A stretch of 64,000 nt of DNA from Apostichopus japonicus (Eukaryota; Echinodermata; Holothuroidea; Aspidochirotida; Stichopodidae): NCBI RefSeq assembly GCF_037975245.1, contig NC_092576.1, positions 41,544,611 through 41,608,610 on the forward strand. The letters are read 5' to 3'. Shown here piece after piece: positions 1 to 13,129 of this stretch. The position numbers and the translations under genes are program-made. The first letter of the stretch is position 1. Each line of letters starts with the position of its first letter. The notes beneath the pieces are model-generated. The model saw only the letters and a program-made list of their open reading frames with translations, ran no database searches and had not been told where the DNA came from.

Positions 1-187
1 TACCTCGTTCGTTTGATGAGATGCATTTTTGGGCTCCCTTTAACCGGCCCCAGGGGCCACATGCAGCAGAGCGACCACGGCAGACATCCACTTTTGGATA
101 TACTGGGTTTTTCCACAAATGTTCCAATACTCAGATATTGGTACCTCGTTCGTTTGATCAAAGTGCACTGGGCTGCCGGTCTATGTG
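1..187. repeat. Tandem repeat remnant, unit about 140 bp, running off the left edge
   Basis: The first 17 bases recur at 140-156, and the following sequence is similar (both continue to a 'gggct' run). This suggests one full and one partial unit of a tandem repeat that continues outside the window. It stops where homology with 26527 onward begins. Confidence 0.5.
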
Positions 188-717
188 TACAATAATATGA
201 CGACTGCTGAGAGTTCCATATTTGCAATATATGAGCAACTGTAAACTTTAATTATTAGTTTCTCGAAGACGTATTGCTCAAGGATTGCTCGAGTTTTTTC
301 CGCGATTTTTGTATAACAGTGATAGATTAACAATGCTAAGCGAGTCGTGGTACCAAATCTTCATACGATCTCAACTAAACCAGTAGCCCTATTGCAAGCG
401 CAATAACCAAATGAGGCCCTTCGCTTTGCTTAACAGGCCGAACAACAGTCTCTTGTATGTCAAGAAACACATACCCGATCAAAGTTGTTCAGCTTAATTT
501 AATTATTAATTAACCAGTGATCATGATGTATTTTGTGTTTTTTCGTTAGTTTAATGTATATTATAATGGTATTCTGATTTCAAAAGTCATTTTCAGATGA
601 GACGTTTTCAAACACTGACCTAGAAATGTACGAAAATATCGTTTTGTTAACTTATTTCAAGTATACTACTTAGCCAATGGAGAATGGTAATCGATGCTAC
701 AATAGTCAGACGTTGAC

Positions 718-741
718 CCCCCCCCACCCCCCCCTTGTATC
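718..741. repeat. Poly-C tract
   Basis: Two C runs split by a single A in paralogous flank copy A. Similar runs of 9 or more C occur at 2626, 7676, 13604, 14944, 17399, 34673, 38060 and 47370. Confidence 0.9.
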
Positions 742-1446
742 TTATAACACGAAACGTCAGCTTAGCGCCAGTCACATTATTTATTAATTAACACAACAAT
801 AATAAAAAGAGAGCAGTTTAAAGTTAGTCTTTCGTTTCTGCAGATATGATACGTACTGCACCGTATAAAATATTTCAGTACATTTGTTGAGCTTAGTTAA
901 TACGATCCTATGTAACCATCAACCAAACTTAAAACATACCTGGTAACTAACTCCCGATTTATGACATAAATTACTTAGCAATGTCTTGGTATCCAGTATT
1001 GTAGCTATGACGTCATTGGAGTATGACATGGGGAACCATCGATATTAAGTTTAAATGGTTGGATAGTTAAGATGGTATACTGTACTCATTGTGTCGTGTC
1101 GGTTATATTGGTTATATTCATAGCTGGCAGTGTATTTCAAAAGCCAGATACAATAACGCTTAGCTGCTTAAGAAACGGCTATTATATTCACTTGTTACGT
1201 CATAAAATGTATTAAAAGTGAATTTAAAAAAAAAAATCATTTTGAACTTATTAAAAAATGTCTATATGTTTATGATACCCATTTGTATGAATGTTTCTTG
1301 TGTTGTGTTAGAAATTTAAAAATATTGATAACTGAACACAATTAATTGTTTATATTCTTTGTCTCACTCCATGTTATTCAATTGTAAAATTTCACACTAA
1401 TTGTCAAATTTTATATTTTACTCATTAATGTCTTTCATTCCATCAG

Positions 1447-1652
1447 ATTCCTATCTATGTCCTAGCCCTGTACGAGTCATTTAGCCACGTGGATAAATGT
1501 GACGTCATCCTAAGATCAGGTCTACGACTATCAGGACTGTCATCAGTACATAATGTGTACATATATACAGAGGACGGCAGAGAAGTGACACAACAAGAGA
1601 TTGTTGATATATTGATGTATGTACAGCAGTCACACCGAATAAAAAGTATGAG
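1447..1652 (+). CDS. NLR-A exon, module segment A (206 nt)
   Basis: Follows a 'catcag' acceptor and ends before 'gtaagt'. It has the same length (206 nt) and phases (0 in, 2 out) as the NLR-B exons at 22685-22890 and 27097-27302. The encoded 68 residues share the pattern I-[PL]-I, S-F-S-[HK], [DN]-[VI]-[VI]-L-[RQ]-S-G-L-[RS]-L and G-R-E-[VML]-T with those exons. Confidence 0.9.
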
Positions 1653-3856
1653 GTAAGTATATTAAACATAGTTCACGTTTACAAGCGAACCCATTCAATA
1701 CTTGAATATTCTTTTCATTTATTATTACGGAGAAACCGTAATATGTTGCTTCAAAGTCCTTAGTTAGGGCATCCTCGAACACGTTGCTGGATACAATCAT
1801 CGGGCTCCGAATGAAATATTTATGTCAACACCATCATAGGTTAGCTTTACACGTGGTTTCGAACTAAAATATGATGCAAATATAACGCCACTGGAATAAG
1901 ATTCAAAGTAACCCCTTTATTTACGTAAGATATGTATACAATATTCTTGTTTCATACGTTTCCTCTACAGTTCAAGTATCGAGGATGAAAGTCCAAAATG
2001 GAATTCTTGAAAATGTTCGACTTTATTTTCCTTATTGGAGTTGAGACCTAAAAAGAAGCTTTTAATGTGGTTTATTTATAATGCGAGTATAAAGTAGTAA
2101 ATAACGGAAAATAACATCAACGCATAAGGCCTTTAAGAAATATATTAAGTATTGATCATCTCAGGTTTAAAGTACAGAGAAGGAATGTCAAGAAAATAAT
2201 GAAGGTGAAGAGACGGTAAGGAAACACTGACATTAATCATGGTTGGTTCTTACTGATCAATACCCGTCGTTTAACTTATAAACTTTGATAATGATCAGAA
2301 ATAAATTACAAAAGAATTGTTTAGGAAGTCTGGATATGAACTGTAATGTCAGAAGTACGGAACATTATGTCAGTTTGTATGTATTTATTCCAGAGGGAGA
2401 TAAAGCACATCGACATATTCATACCCCCAACAAAAAAAAATGTTTTTTATATCACAGGCATATTATACTACTTAATATATCGTCTCTTTCAGTGTTACTT
2501 TCTTATTGTGTCATTTAATAACAATAATTTTTTCCAAATATCAATCGAAAGTTATTGATATGGATGCACCGGATTTGTATATACAACAGGGCATTCGTTC
2601 CTCTTTTGATATCTTCATCTCATAACCCCCCCCCCCAAAAAAAAAAAAAAAAAAAAAAAAAAACAGAAAACAGAAAACAAACAAAAACAAACAAATAAGG
2701 ACAACAAGAAAAAAGTGTCAGTGCAAAGCGGATGCCACTGAATTAGTTTATTCATTAATATTTGCAGAATACATAAAACATTTGGCTTACCATTATACAA
2801 TTATTTGGACAACCATTCTACAACAATACTTTATGATATCTCAATTGGTTGAAGTTCTCAGTAACTTGGAATTAACAAGCTCATTGTTTCAATAATGCAT
2901 TGCATTCCTTTGAGCGGTAGATTACCTATCGATAAATCTACGTAGTACTGTACTATGTATATGGCATACTTCCTGAAAGACATATAACAATGACATGGGG
3001 TCCGGCTTCTAACTTTGAGCACAACTTATTTTTGTTACTTAAAAGAACGTAATACTATATGTGTGTACTTTTGTATGAGTCTTTGGCGGAAATAGCTTGC
3101 CAAATGCGTGTGCGTGGGTGCGTGTGTGTGTAGTGTGTAAGGCTGCGAGCTGCAGATAATGATGTTGCGCAGAAGAAGGTACGTTCATATTCAGACTATG
3201 TATGTTTCCATTGTCTGAGTTTACATTAGTTGAGTATCTTGAATTAAGTCTCGATGATTACGATGTCTACAGTAATCCATATTCAATGTGAATTTATTTA
3301 ACGCCATGTTGAGGAATACATTTAAGTATAAATGTATTTTAAATTGTTTCAAAATATCAATTATCATAAATGATCTTACTGTCTTTCTCATTATCCTGTA
3401 GTTTCTTCTACTGTATTCTACCTGCATCAGTTCCAGTCGGATCCATTCCTTCGGATTGGCTGGCAGAGGATGTCACAGGTATCACTTATACAAAAAATTA
3501 AATTGATTGATCGATCGGTTTAAGTAAAACTGTCATAGAACAATCAAAACGATCCGGATTACAGGATAAAGTTCAACAGTTAATATATTTAGCACATTTG
3601 GTTGTTATTTATTTCTAGTATTAGCTTTAGGGGATGGACTTAATTAAATAACGAGGGTATTACAACAATGTTAATGATGAACAATGGTACAGATCAAACA
3701 GAAATGATTCTTAGATAATTAAAATAAAAAAATATAAAAAAATTGCAATATACATGAATCAATATTATAGTTCACTTGTTTTATCAGTCATTGGAAAGTA
3801 GATTGACTGACATCAGGGTATGAATTAGATTGATTGATCTATCGGGATAATGAAGG

Positions 3857-3918
<62 letters not shown>

Positions 3919-6900
3919 ATATATATATTATTAATGAATTCAATGGAGATTTTCGCTTGAGCGTAGCATCAAACTTATCAACGGGACTTCAGCTTAGTGT
4001 TTTATAACAGTGGTAATTGTATCAGTGGATCATGGTTTATTTTATCCTGCACTAATTGTGCAAGTCATTTTTGGTAGGCGTGTCGGAAGCCTTCTTGGTT
4101 TTATCCCTATTTTAAGAGATATATATATCATGGCACCACATAGGCTCTACAATATATTACGAGTTTATATTTAAGGAAGGCGGTGTGGGTTGAGGGCGTT
4201 CGCTGCATGGCGCCCCAACTGACTGTAAACTGGTGCCATCATTATGCCACTTTGTGTATTCAACTTTATTTATCATTGATTATGCTACAAGTTGAAATAG
4301 TTACGTTCTTTATGGCATTCTGGTTTGTGGTTATTATATAAAAATTGACTCGTAAGAACTAGAATCAGAGAAAGTGTTATCAAACAATATTCACAGAACG
4401 GTTACGATTGTTATTACCTAATAGTGAAGTCAAAACTATTTTGATTTGCCATAACATAATAGTCGAACATGCACAATGATACACAACAAGATTATTTTAT
4501 TCTGGTTATATCGTCAAGAGAAATCTTGCCAACGTTATACGAAAAAAAAAAAATTGATAACCAATATTTCGACGACTCTTTCAGTGAATCTTATATTTAA
4601 AAAGAAAATAACACATTTCGAGAATCTCCCTTCGTGACCAATGAATGGGGAATATAAAAAAGACTAGTTACAGAATCGTCTTTCTGATATGCATTGCCGA
4701 TTATGAGATTATGGTAAAATGGCAAAACTAGGATCTTTCTAAATCCCTGCAAGATTTGTTTATACATTATTGTTTTGTATATTAGTACGCTGCCTTTTGA
4801 ACGGTGGTTTAGTTGAGGTTTGTCAAAACGAGGATCTCGTTTTGGAAAAAAAAATGGATGTGACGAATAATGTTCTTTGTAATCGTTGGTAGGATTGCAG
4901 GTTACTTGTAAATTAATACAAAAGTTGCTTTAATGTTTAAATCACAGAGCATGCCCTTCGAACTAAACGGGCAGGGCACCATACGTGGCTGATATCCGCT
5001 CTCGTGAGGGGTTTAAGGTAGAGGATCAGCTCTACTTTGAATTTTTTGTTTTGTTTCGTATTACGTGCTAAGATGCAAATTGGTGATATAATTTTCACAA
5101 TTTAAACTATATTTGAGAAATAATAAACCAGTTCGACTGAACGCGCGTGTGTTATACGTTGTTTTGTCACAAACCTTTTTTTTTTGGAAATTTATTATTG
5201 ATTTGCAGTTTATTAATTGGAAATGGTTCTTAATGTTTAAGTCAGTAGAACAAGCATTCTAGGATCATCATGTTAAATTTCAAATTTGGTTTCTTAAGAT
5301 GATGACTATGTTAACACTTTGAGTGTTATTTCTTTCGTTTGTGAGTGGACTGCATTTTTTAATTGGAAATTAATTGTAAAAATCTGTGTGAGATGGTGTA
5401 GGTTAGGGTTAGAAAATCCAACTAACAGCTACATTTAGCCGTTTTCTCAGCGTATATCACCAATTATATTTATGCTTATATGACATGAACTGTTTTGTTT
5501 ATTGTTGGTTTATTCTAAGAATAATAGACGCATACACACCAGTACGGTCCCCGAGAGGAATCTCTGTGGTTCGATTCCTGCATGTGCCTGATGAGTTCCA
5601 AAAAGGACGAAACCGGAAGTAAAGTGGAAGTTTTCTGTTGTATTTATCTTTAATGATTTAGTATATCTGTCATACCACTTGCTGCACTCTCAATATAATA
5701 TATATTTATATTTAAATCATCAGTTTAAACCCTTTCCTCCTCCTTGCTTGTAGTTGAGTGGTGTCCAAAAAGAATTGGTAATGACGGTTATAATCTTGAT
5801 CTTCGAACAGGTGCTTGGTTGGTGAGTATCTTTAACAATCTCCTTCAAGCGTTGGTTCCTTCCCTTAAAATATGCATAATAATACAATCCGGTAGCTAAC
5901 AACAAATATGGTGGCGCTGTAACATCATGCAAACAATGATGGTATTCGTTTCCATCAAATTCAGTAAACTATTGAGAGTTCCAAAATCCGTCAAAAATTA
6001 GCAAATCAAATGAATGCACCAATTGGTAAATATGTCATATTGAATGTTAGATGAACGACATGTTTATCTTACTAAAAATATTTTAACAAAAAGACGAAAT
6101 GATACCCGAAACATATTTTCAGCTTCTTAGATTAACAGGTAAAGTATAAAATCACAATAGACCTTTTACTGGACTTGTCATCTTAAGTTTTTTACAATGA
6201 ACAGTTTGTTATCATTTGTTCTGCTTCTGAAAGATAGAATGGCCAAATACATATTAGCACACTGTACTACAAGATATACATTGCGGAAATGATTTGGTTC
6301 GTTGTTTATTAAATATCAAATAACTTCATTACAATAAACTATTGATGAATTTAAAACTTGATACTTAATACTTGAATTCAGTGAAAATCTTTAACTGAAT
6401 TATTAAGACTTTGTAAGCTATGCATTAAATGAAACGAATCAAGCCCTAGTTTAATACTTTCCGTTTGAAAGAAAGGTTGTCATATTAATGAAATTTTATT
6501 CAGGTCATTCGTCAGACTAAATTATATAACAGAGTAGAGTCAGGTAATAGGCGATTGAGAGTCGGTTTAAACCAGAGTACTGATGAATTTGCATCATTAA
6601 CCATAAAAGTTAAACTATGCATGTTCTGCATTCTAAAATATTTGGCACTACCAATATCCTCATTTTTCGTGTTCAGTTTTTGCTTCTCAGTAGTTGGGTG
6701 GTTTGAGATGTTAGACAGAAAACAAGAAAACCGCTTTCGAAGAAGCGAGATGTTATAATACATACATAAATATTCAGTACGATTTATAGTTATCATTATG
6801 ACAAGGAGGGATTAGGGGAAATTTAGGTGAAATAACAATAAGCTGAATACGTTTCCTAAAGAGGAAGATTTCGATACATTATCTCTGTGTTATTGAGGAC

Positions 6901-9900
6901 AGCGAGGCGTGGTTCATATAGGTATTTAGTACTTACATACCGTACGTAAATCATGGTACGTGGAATGTTGGTTGCACTTGATATATACATATATTTAGAC
7001 TACGAAGAGGCATATGTGGGAGGCATAGGTTGCATACATATAAATATATACAGTTTCCTGGTAGGTACGATGTAAGAATCATTTGTAGTGGGACATAAGT
7101 TGTATATACGCAAAAATTACAGCGACATGTGCGTCGTTCAACAATGCCCATGCTCATGCACAACCGGCTCATCTCTGATACGTTTAGTATAATGCATCAT
7201 TTACAAAACTGTAAAGATTACACCTGTAAGTTAAACAAATTGACTATACCATTGGTTAATGATGAACTTTATAAAAAAAAAGCGAACTGAAGAACGACGT
7301 TGAGCATTAACATCATAGTAACCTAAAATATAATAAGTTCATCCAATGCCATAATATTAGAAGCGATCGATTGCTTCAATTTCTCTTTAAATCAGTACGA
7401 TGGTTTCCGTTTGACCAAGTCAAGGCACAGAAAAGACGTAAGTATTGCAACGTCAGTGTGAAGTGATACCATTTCATTTTAAAGTTAGCGGATTCACTAC
7501 TCGAATCCAAACGAAAGATTGGTAGCACTTTACTGATTGAAGAACATTCAGATCACCCAGTTTTATGTTTCAAAAGGTACCTTCTACACTTTAAAACCTC
7601 TACGGTTAGCATACTGAAACGCCAACTTTACGATATTGTAACAGAACTGATGCTTAAAATTGTGGTACAATCTGCCCCCCCCCCCCTACAAAAAAAAACT
7701 GAACATTCATTGAACTCTCAAATAATTGGGTTTGTTATAGGACCCCGGTCAATTTAATTGCTAGGCTTTCAGTTTGTAAATTATAGCTACTCGACTTGCA
7801 AATGGATGTTTGTTTCCTAGTTCGAAAATACCAAATTTAACAGGTGAATGTACAAAGACATAGAACCTAGGCTATCACAATACTTAGTATTTTGCGGATG
7901 ACAGAGTTTACTTGTTTTTAAAACTAATCAAAATAAATACTACTAAAATTTAATGAATATTAACTATCACTTATTAATATTCTGCAGCAACACTTTGAGG
8001 ATAATAAATGAGTATAGTTATTTCAATAAGTGGGTCTTATACATTACTCTCATCAAATAAATAATGATGTGATTGGTTCATAAGCAGCAACATGACGGAT
8101 AGGAATCAATCGTAGCGTTCAGCTTACATTATCAGATATTCTTGTAATTCTCGCTTCACTAATTCAAATCACCTTCTTAACAATTCTTTTTTGTTCTTGC
8201 AAACAACGGATTGTATAATGAAACTCCGTGTATTAAAGTATTTGATCATGTTTGGAATACATTTGCTTTCGTTATGACCTTGCAGGATGTCCTTCCATAA
8301 CATCCCGTTTGATAACAAGTTTTAAAAAATTAATATTTATTTGCAAAAGGAAACGAAAAAAAGGAGGATATTATAAGAGCGTGAACTACAATTAAAAAAC
8401 ACCTGAAACCTGTACTGAAATATTAAGGAAGAAACACTGATTACCACAGTCCACGAAGACTAGTGGTTGTTTAATGTAATTTCGATGTAATGACACTCAG
8501 AGGCGAGAACATTTGATGTGACAATCATCTTATTAGATCTTGCAATATAATGTAGCCTTTCACTCATACGGTGAATGTAAGGCAAACCCTGCAGTGATAT
8601 ACACTAGACTAATTGGACAATTGCATGTACTTCCGGGAACATTTCCATGTAAATATCAATCACACAACTATAATAAGTAATCTTACAATGCTGATGCTTT
8701 CCATACGGTAATTTGTAATTTCTTATTTCAGGTGGAAAGATTCCGAAAATATTGGAGGTAGGCTTTAATTAAAGTATATGATGTAACTTGGCGAAATGAT
8801 TATTTCCGTAAACCAACTATCGAGTGGATTTTATTAAATATTTGGAGTTTTTTAATTCTGAACAGAATGAACGATATTCATACTTAATGTAAACCAACAC
8901 CATTGCATATGCAAGATATCTTCGGACATGTCATTATGGAATTAAGTCCTATACTCAGCACCGCCTGACAATGCTTACATGCATTTGATCCCTCGTTATT
9001 TTTTTGTAGTACATCATAAACATTTCGTCTTCTCGGTAGTAAAACTGATAATTGTTGTTGTCGTAACCAACCCAGTGGTTATCTGGACACAAAAAGCTGC
9101 TTAATAGTGTTGCACACTAAACTTTTGTGAATGAAAGCTTAATTGTGTGTGACTTAATTTATCACTGAAAAATGTTAAGATGTTAACTGAGTAATGTTTC
9201 ACCAATAAGCTTTTATTATGCATTCGCTTTCATCTTATGCAATGGTACTGTGATTGGCTCATATACTACAAAACGACTGATATAAATCAATCATGGCTCA
9301 AGCCTTAATAAAGTTAAGAAAAGTCTTATATTATTTGCTTCACTAGATCTATTCGCATTCTTAACCCGTCTCCCTTGTTCTTTATGTTATAAAGTTTTTT
9401 GATCATGTTTGCAATAAATTTGCGTTCGTTATGCCCTTACCGAATGTCATTGAAAATTAATATGTAATTAAATATAGGGGAAAAGGGGACATGATTAGAG
9501 TTTGAATTCCCTAATAATAAGAACCACTGACATACACTGAATATTTTAAGTTAGAAAGAATAGTTGCAACTGTTCATGATCACTAGTGATGTTTTAATGG
9601 AATCTTACCCATTCAGTGGATGTTAGTTAAACCCTGCAGTGTTATACACTATGCTTAATGGACAATAAATGTACTTAAAAGGACAGGCTTCAATTATTGC
9701 ATATGTTCTTCTTTACTATGGTATTCTTCGCGTTTTACATAATCAAATGTTTAGCCTATGAATCAATTAACTGGGTATAAAATGGCTCACGAACGTAAAA
9801 TATATAATATGTGATTGTTTGCTTAGCGATGCGAAATATTTCTGATGACGGATATATGTTATTATCCACAGGGAATCAGAATGGCAAAAGATCCGTACGG

Positions 9901-9917
9901 CATCAGAAGGGACGTGA
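1447..9917 (+). CDS. NLR-A: 3' part of a NACHT/NLR-family gene (five exons visible)
   Basis: This is the C-terminal end of a gene paralogous to the NLR at 17938-33494. The joined coding exons are 1447-1652, 3402-3478, 5754-5821, 8732-8757 and 9872-9917. Phases run 0-2, 2-1, 1-0, 0-2, 2-stop without conflict, and each exon has AG and GT flanks. The first three exons form one C-terminal module: a helical segment with 'ESFSHVDKCDVILRSGLRL', an LRR-like strand ending 'CILPASVP', then a segment ending 'LDLRTGAWL'. A short basic tail ends at TGA 9915-9917. AATAAA signals lie at 10124-10129 and 10137-10142. The NACHT region must lie left of the window. NLR assignment rests on homology to NLR-B; the role would be cytosolic sensing, by inference. 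Confidence 0.8.
2626..2663. repeat. Poly-C/poly-A tract in an NLR-A intron
   Basis: A run of about 10 C is followed directly by about 27 A and then CAGAAAA/CAAACA-type simple repeats to about 2697. It could be simple sequence or the tail of an old retroposed element. Confidence 0.85.
3402..3478 (+). CDS. NLR-A exon, module segment B (77 nt, LRR-like strand)
   Basis: Follows 'ttatcctgtag' and ends before 'gtatca'; phase 2 in, 1 out. Encodes 'FFYCILPASVPVGSIPSDWL' plus a short acidic end. It has the same 77-nt length as the NLR-B exons at 23185 and 29141. The pattern aromatic-x-[NY]-C-x-L-P resembles an LRR strand and turn. Confidence 0.9.
3859..3929. repeat. (TA)n microsatellite in an NLR-A intron
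   Basis: About 70 bases of nearly pure TA, with two TTTA interruptions near 3903-3912. Confidence 0.95.
5545..5615 (+). ncRNA. Hammerhead-ribozyme-like motif with an overlapping Pol III B-box match
   Basis: The two core strands are present: CTGATGAG at 5588-5595 and GAAA at 5609-5612. They are separated by a short stem II (GTTCC 5595-5599 with GGAC 5605-5608, one U bulged) and an A5 loop. GAAA continues into ACCG (5612-5615), which pairs with CGGT (5545-5548) as a 4-bp stem III in type III order; the cleavage site would follow C5549. An inner stem I pairs AGGAATC (5556-5562) with GATTCCT (5573-5579) around a 10-nt loop. The part of stem I next to the core pairs poorly, so activity is uncertain. 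GGTTCGATTCC at 5568-5578 matches the tRNA/SINE B box, but I see no clear A box. It sits in an NLR-A intron and is absent from the equivalent intron at 29220-29550. Confidence 0.45.
5754..5821 (+). CDS. NLR-A exon, module segment C (68 nt)
   Basis: Follows a pyrimidine tract and 'cttgtag', and ends before 'gtgagt'; phase 1 in, 0 out. Encodes 'EWCPKRIGNDGYNLDLRTGA' followed by WL. The paralogous exon 29555-29622 has the same length and the shared 'LDLR-x-GAWL'. Confidence 0.9.
8005..9700 (+). repeat. Local duplication around the NLR-A tail exon
   Basis: About 8005-8640 and about 9180-9690 share an ordered series of phrases: 'gattggttcat/gattggctcat', 'gaatcaatc/aaatcaatcat', 'cttcactaa/cttcactag', 'cattcggtgaatg'-like and 'aaaccctgcagtg..atacacta'. 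The second copy has no recognisable tail exon. A comparable local duplication in NLR-B (about 32340-32810 with 32880-33250) does keep a second tail exon. Confidence 0.6.
8732..8757 (+). CDS. NLR-A small tail exon (26 nt)
   Basis: Follows 'cttatttcag' and ends before 'gtaggc'; phase 0 in, 2 out. Encodes VERFRKYWR with the next exon. It aligns with NLR-B exon 32788-32814 (VNRYRDKYA), and the upstream intron sequence 'ccatacggtaatttgtaa' is also shared. Confidence 0.75.
9872..9917 (+). CDS. NLR-A last coding exon
   Basis: Follows 'attatccacag'; phase 2 in. Encodes ESEWQKIRTASEGT and then TGA. The NLR-B last exon ends the same way (NRTTSEGK, stop), which supports both the frame and the stop. Two AATAAA sites about 210-225 bases downstream could serve polyadenylation. 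Confidence 0.8.
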
Positions 9918-12900
9918 TGCACTGATACTATACCAATGATGTTAGCAGGATAGTGTCAAGAGCAACTGCAAAACACCTTGCTCATTCCATGTATAATATA
10001 ATCAAATACATGCTGTTTTATCCAAGAATTGAAAAATACTGAATTAACTAAACTGTCTAAACTAAAATATTAATAAAAGTAAGAACTAAGTAGAATATTA
10101 AATAATTTGAAATATTCCACGAAAATAAATTATTACAATAAATTACTCTCTAATTGTTGTTTTTGTATATAAGCAATATCATCATGCTGCGTGACTTGTT
10201 TCAATACAAGTTTGTTTTTCACTTCCTGTGTTACGAGACCCAGATTGTTAGAATGTGTTTGTATCTAACTGACTTAAACGACTTTATTATTAATTGCCTT
10301 GCATAACTGTTTTAATTTGAGACAGTTTCAAAACACTCGAATCTTGTTGTGTCAGACACTGTAGTTGAGTGTTAGTATATAAATATAACCTATCACCTAT
10401 AGTTCACCTACCCAGATAAATAGGTTATACGATTTGCTCTTATGTTTCTTGTTTTTGGTGATTGATTTTGATGACATCAAAGTCAACTTTATATTGTATA
10501 CACGAGAATTGCTATATAAGTGCTCTTGCAATTTCATGGACCTTCTTATTTCTCAAACCTCAAATTAACTTGATCAAGTTAAGAAAATTTCCTCTGTAAT
10601 TTTGTTCAAATAAAGTAAACATTTGATTCCGAGTAATTAATTGAATGAACTCTCCTCTAGGTGTCTCGATGTACTTACATTGATATTAATTAGTGTCCGT
10701 TACATTAAAGAACGGAAGGTTGACAAATTCGAAACCTTTTAATTTCCATATTATTATTTGAAACCATACTTGGATAGTCAAAGCCAAAGCTAATAACTGC
10801 ATCTTCTTGGGATTTTCCTTATTAAATAGCATCAAAATGTTCTCAGATTCTCCTCAACCTGAATAAGATGTTATGCCAATCACACATTATGAATTGACAT
10901 TTTTCTTCTGGCTTATTCATGTTGATGATAATTGGCTTAACGAGAACGTAATTTTTCCATATAACATAGTAGTATCTTCCTGCAAATCCGTACAGACTTG
11001 TCTTGGTCCTTGTAAAATTATAAATATAAAGAACTGCTGACTTCCAATTTGTGAACGTTTTTCTTTTCTCTGTGTGTTATGTTTTGCTTTTATGTCTTCA
11101 GTGGTGCTGACAAACTTCGTTTGCTTTCACACTTTTTTTTTCACGAATTATGTTACATTTAATTTGAACTTGCAACTTTAGCATACGATTAAATTATAGG
11201 CCTATGTGTCAGGAATCACGTACTTCAAAATATTGTTGTGTTTCTGAAACTACATGTCATCATCTTTTACAGGCCTTTTAATTAACACAATTATACATAT
11301 TAATGCAGAAAACATGTACATTTGGAAAAGCATTGTACCTTAATTATTTTCATTAGCTTCTGGAACTGTAGAACATTTGTAAGATTAACACATGATACAT
11401 TCATCAAAGTTAAGTCTTCTTGTTTTTTTTTCATTGTCATAATGTTTTTTTTTTCGGCAATCGATTAATTATTTGAACTAAACAAGAACAGACAAAAAAG
11501 TGTCGTGTCGTTTACTGAATGTTGCGATTAACGTATATTTTGCCACTGATCCTTTATCTCTGTTCTGATACGTATTATATAACATTTCGAATGGTAACAA
11601 TTTATCATCAAACTAATTGATTAATCCCAAAAAGGAAAATATCTATCTCGCTGATTTCCCATTGTTTCGACAACAGCAACAAATCTTTTTCCTTTTCTAT
11701 GATATTGATTGGTGGTGAAAAAAGCGTTGCCAATATCGTCCCCGTTTTTGGGTAGTGGCGATTTTGAACTTTTGGCCAAATGAGTTATATATATTATTCT
11801 TACATATTTTGAGGATGAGAAACGATTGAACCGGGCTAGAAGTCCTAATACTGTCTATTTTTTAGTTATATTTGACTGGTTTGTGACGAATGCCCACCTA
11901 AGGCCCCCTCTCGTTTTCACGTATTGACGAATACTTTCATCATTATAACAACTCAGTTGCACAATTTGCCTTATTTCCATGCGTTTTTTTTATAACGACG
12001 AATATTGCCCTTTGGAACAAGCCGAACATTACAACCACGTCATACTGATTTGAGAACCAAATAACTGCTACTTGAAAAAAATCCAGGACTATGGAAAGGT
12101 AATATTTTTAACCTCCAAAACGGGTACTGGTAGTATACATCGACGACAGTTTGACCTTTTTCTTGCAATATATTACCATTATTAAGCAGAGAATATTATA
12201 TAACATCTAGTGTGGCTTACGTTGTGTCTCTCTTTCACCAAAATGCCAAGGATTTTTTCAATACTATTATTATACCACATATGATCTATGTAGTGCCTAC
12301 CTGGTACTCATTTTATATTGCAAAAAGGCAAAAATACACATCGGCCTTATTTAATTTAGATTACCATATACTTTTAGAAAAAGTAAATGCTGCTGCTAGA
12401 ACTGAGTTTACAAGAATGTGTAATACGATTTAACGTGATCAGAATCACGTTTTGTGTACTGTACTAAAAAGTCTCCTGCACAAATTGAACATAAATCTAA
12501 GAAATCCCCCAAAATACCGAACATAAGTTTACAGAAACTCTTTTATTTACCGTACTGCTTGATGCATTCCCTCCGAGCACTTAGAATGTTTGTTGTAGTC
12601 TGTTTGTTATATCGTTTTATGTATTAACTTTTGTAAGTGTAAATGTATTCGATATGATACCCTATCATCTTAACATTTTATCCCCTTTTATATTATTTAT
12701 TCTTCTTGTTGAGGTATTATATGACTCTTCTCTATATATTTTATATGTATACAGGAAGGGAAACAAAAAAAGGGCAGCCAAATACTATAGTAAAACTTGA
12801 AAACACTTGAACAATGGCAGAGTTGTTGCCTACTCTAAATCCAATGATTCACACGAGGTTATACATTCCGTTTAAGGGGATAGTATAATGCAAAAACTTT

Positions 12901-13129
12901 CAAAACGTTTGAAGGATACTGAGAAACTATTGTCAGAGACATTCAAGTATTACACTAACTTAAAAATGAAAAATTGCACACAATTTTCCGTAGATGGTGT
13001 CCTTCATTAGAGTTCCGACTTAACAGATTACGCAACTGGAACTATTATGTTTGCAACTGCATGTGTTCACATTTTCATCAAACCGGAATAAAATATACCA
13101 CGTGCATGCAAATACTTTGTCTAGTTGAT
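9918..13129. other. 3' flank of NLR-A, no gene recognised
   Basis: The first part aligns with the NLR-B 3' flank (for example 10400-10560 with 33990-34150, and 11490-11560 with 35090-35160). The rest, about 11600-13130, has no clear partner in this window. One short open frame (12212-12433) is listed separately. Confidence 0.6.
12212..12433 (+). other. Possible decayed reverse-transcriptase fragment
   Basis: An open frame of about 70 codons contains 'FFNTIIIPHMIYVVPTWYSF'. The pattern hydrophobic-x-P-H-x-x-Y-x-x-P-x-W resembles the region after the catalytic core of non-LTR reverse transcriptases, such as CR1/Jockey-type elements. No YxDD box, endonuclease or poly-A tail was seen nearby. It could be chance. 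Confidence 0.25.

Noticed and set aside
5568-5578. A true tRNA gene at the B-box match
   Set aside because: No cloverleaf could be drawn around it: no acceptor stem, anticodon arm or clear A box.
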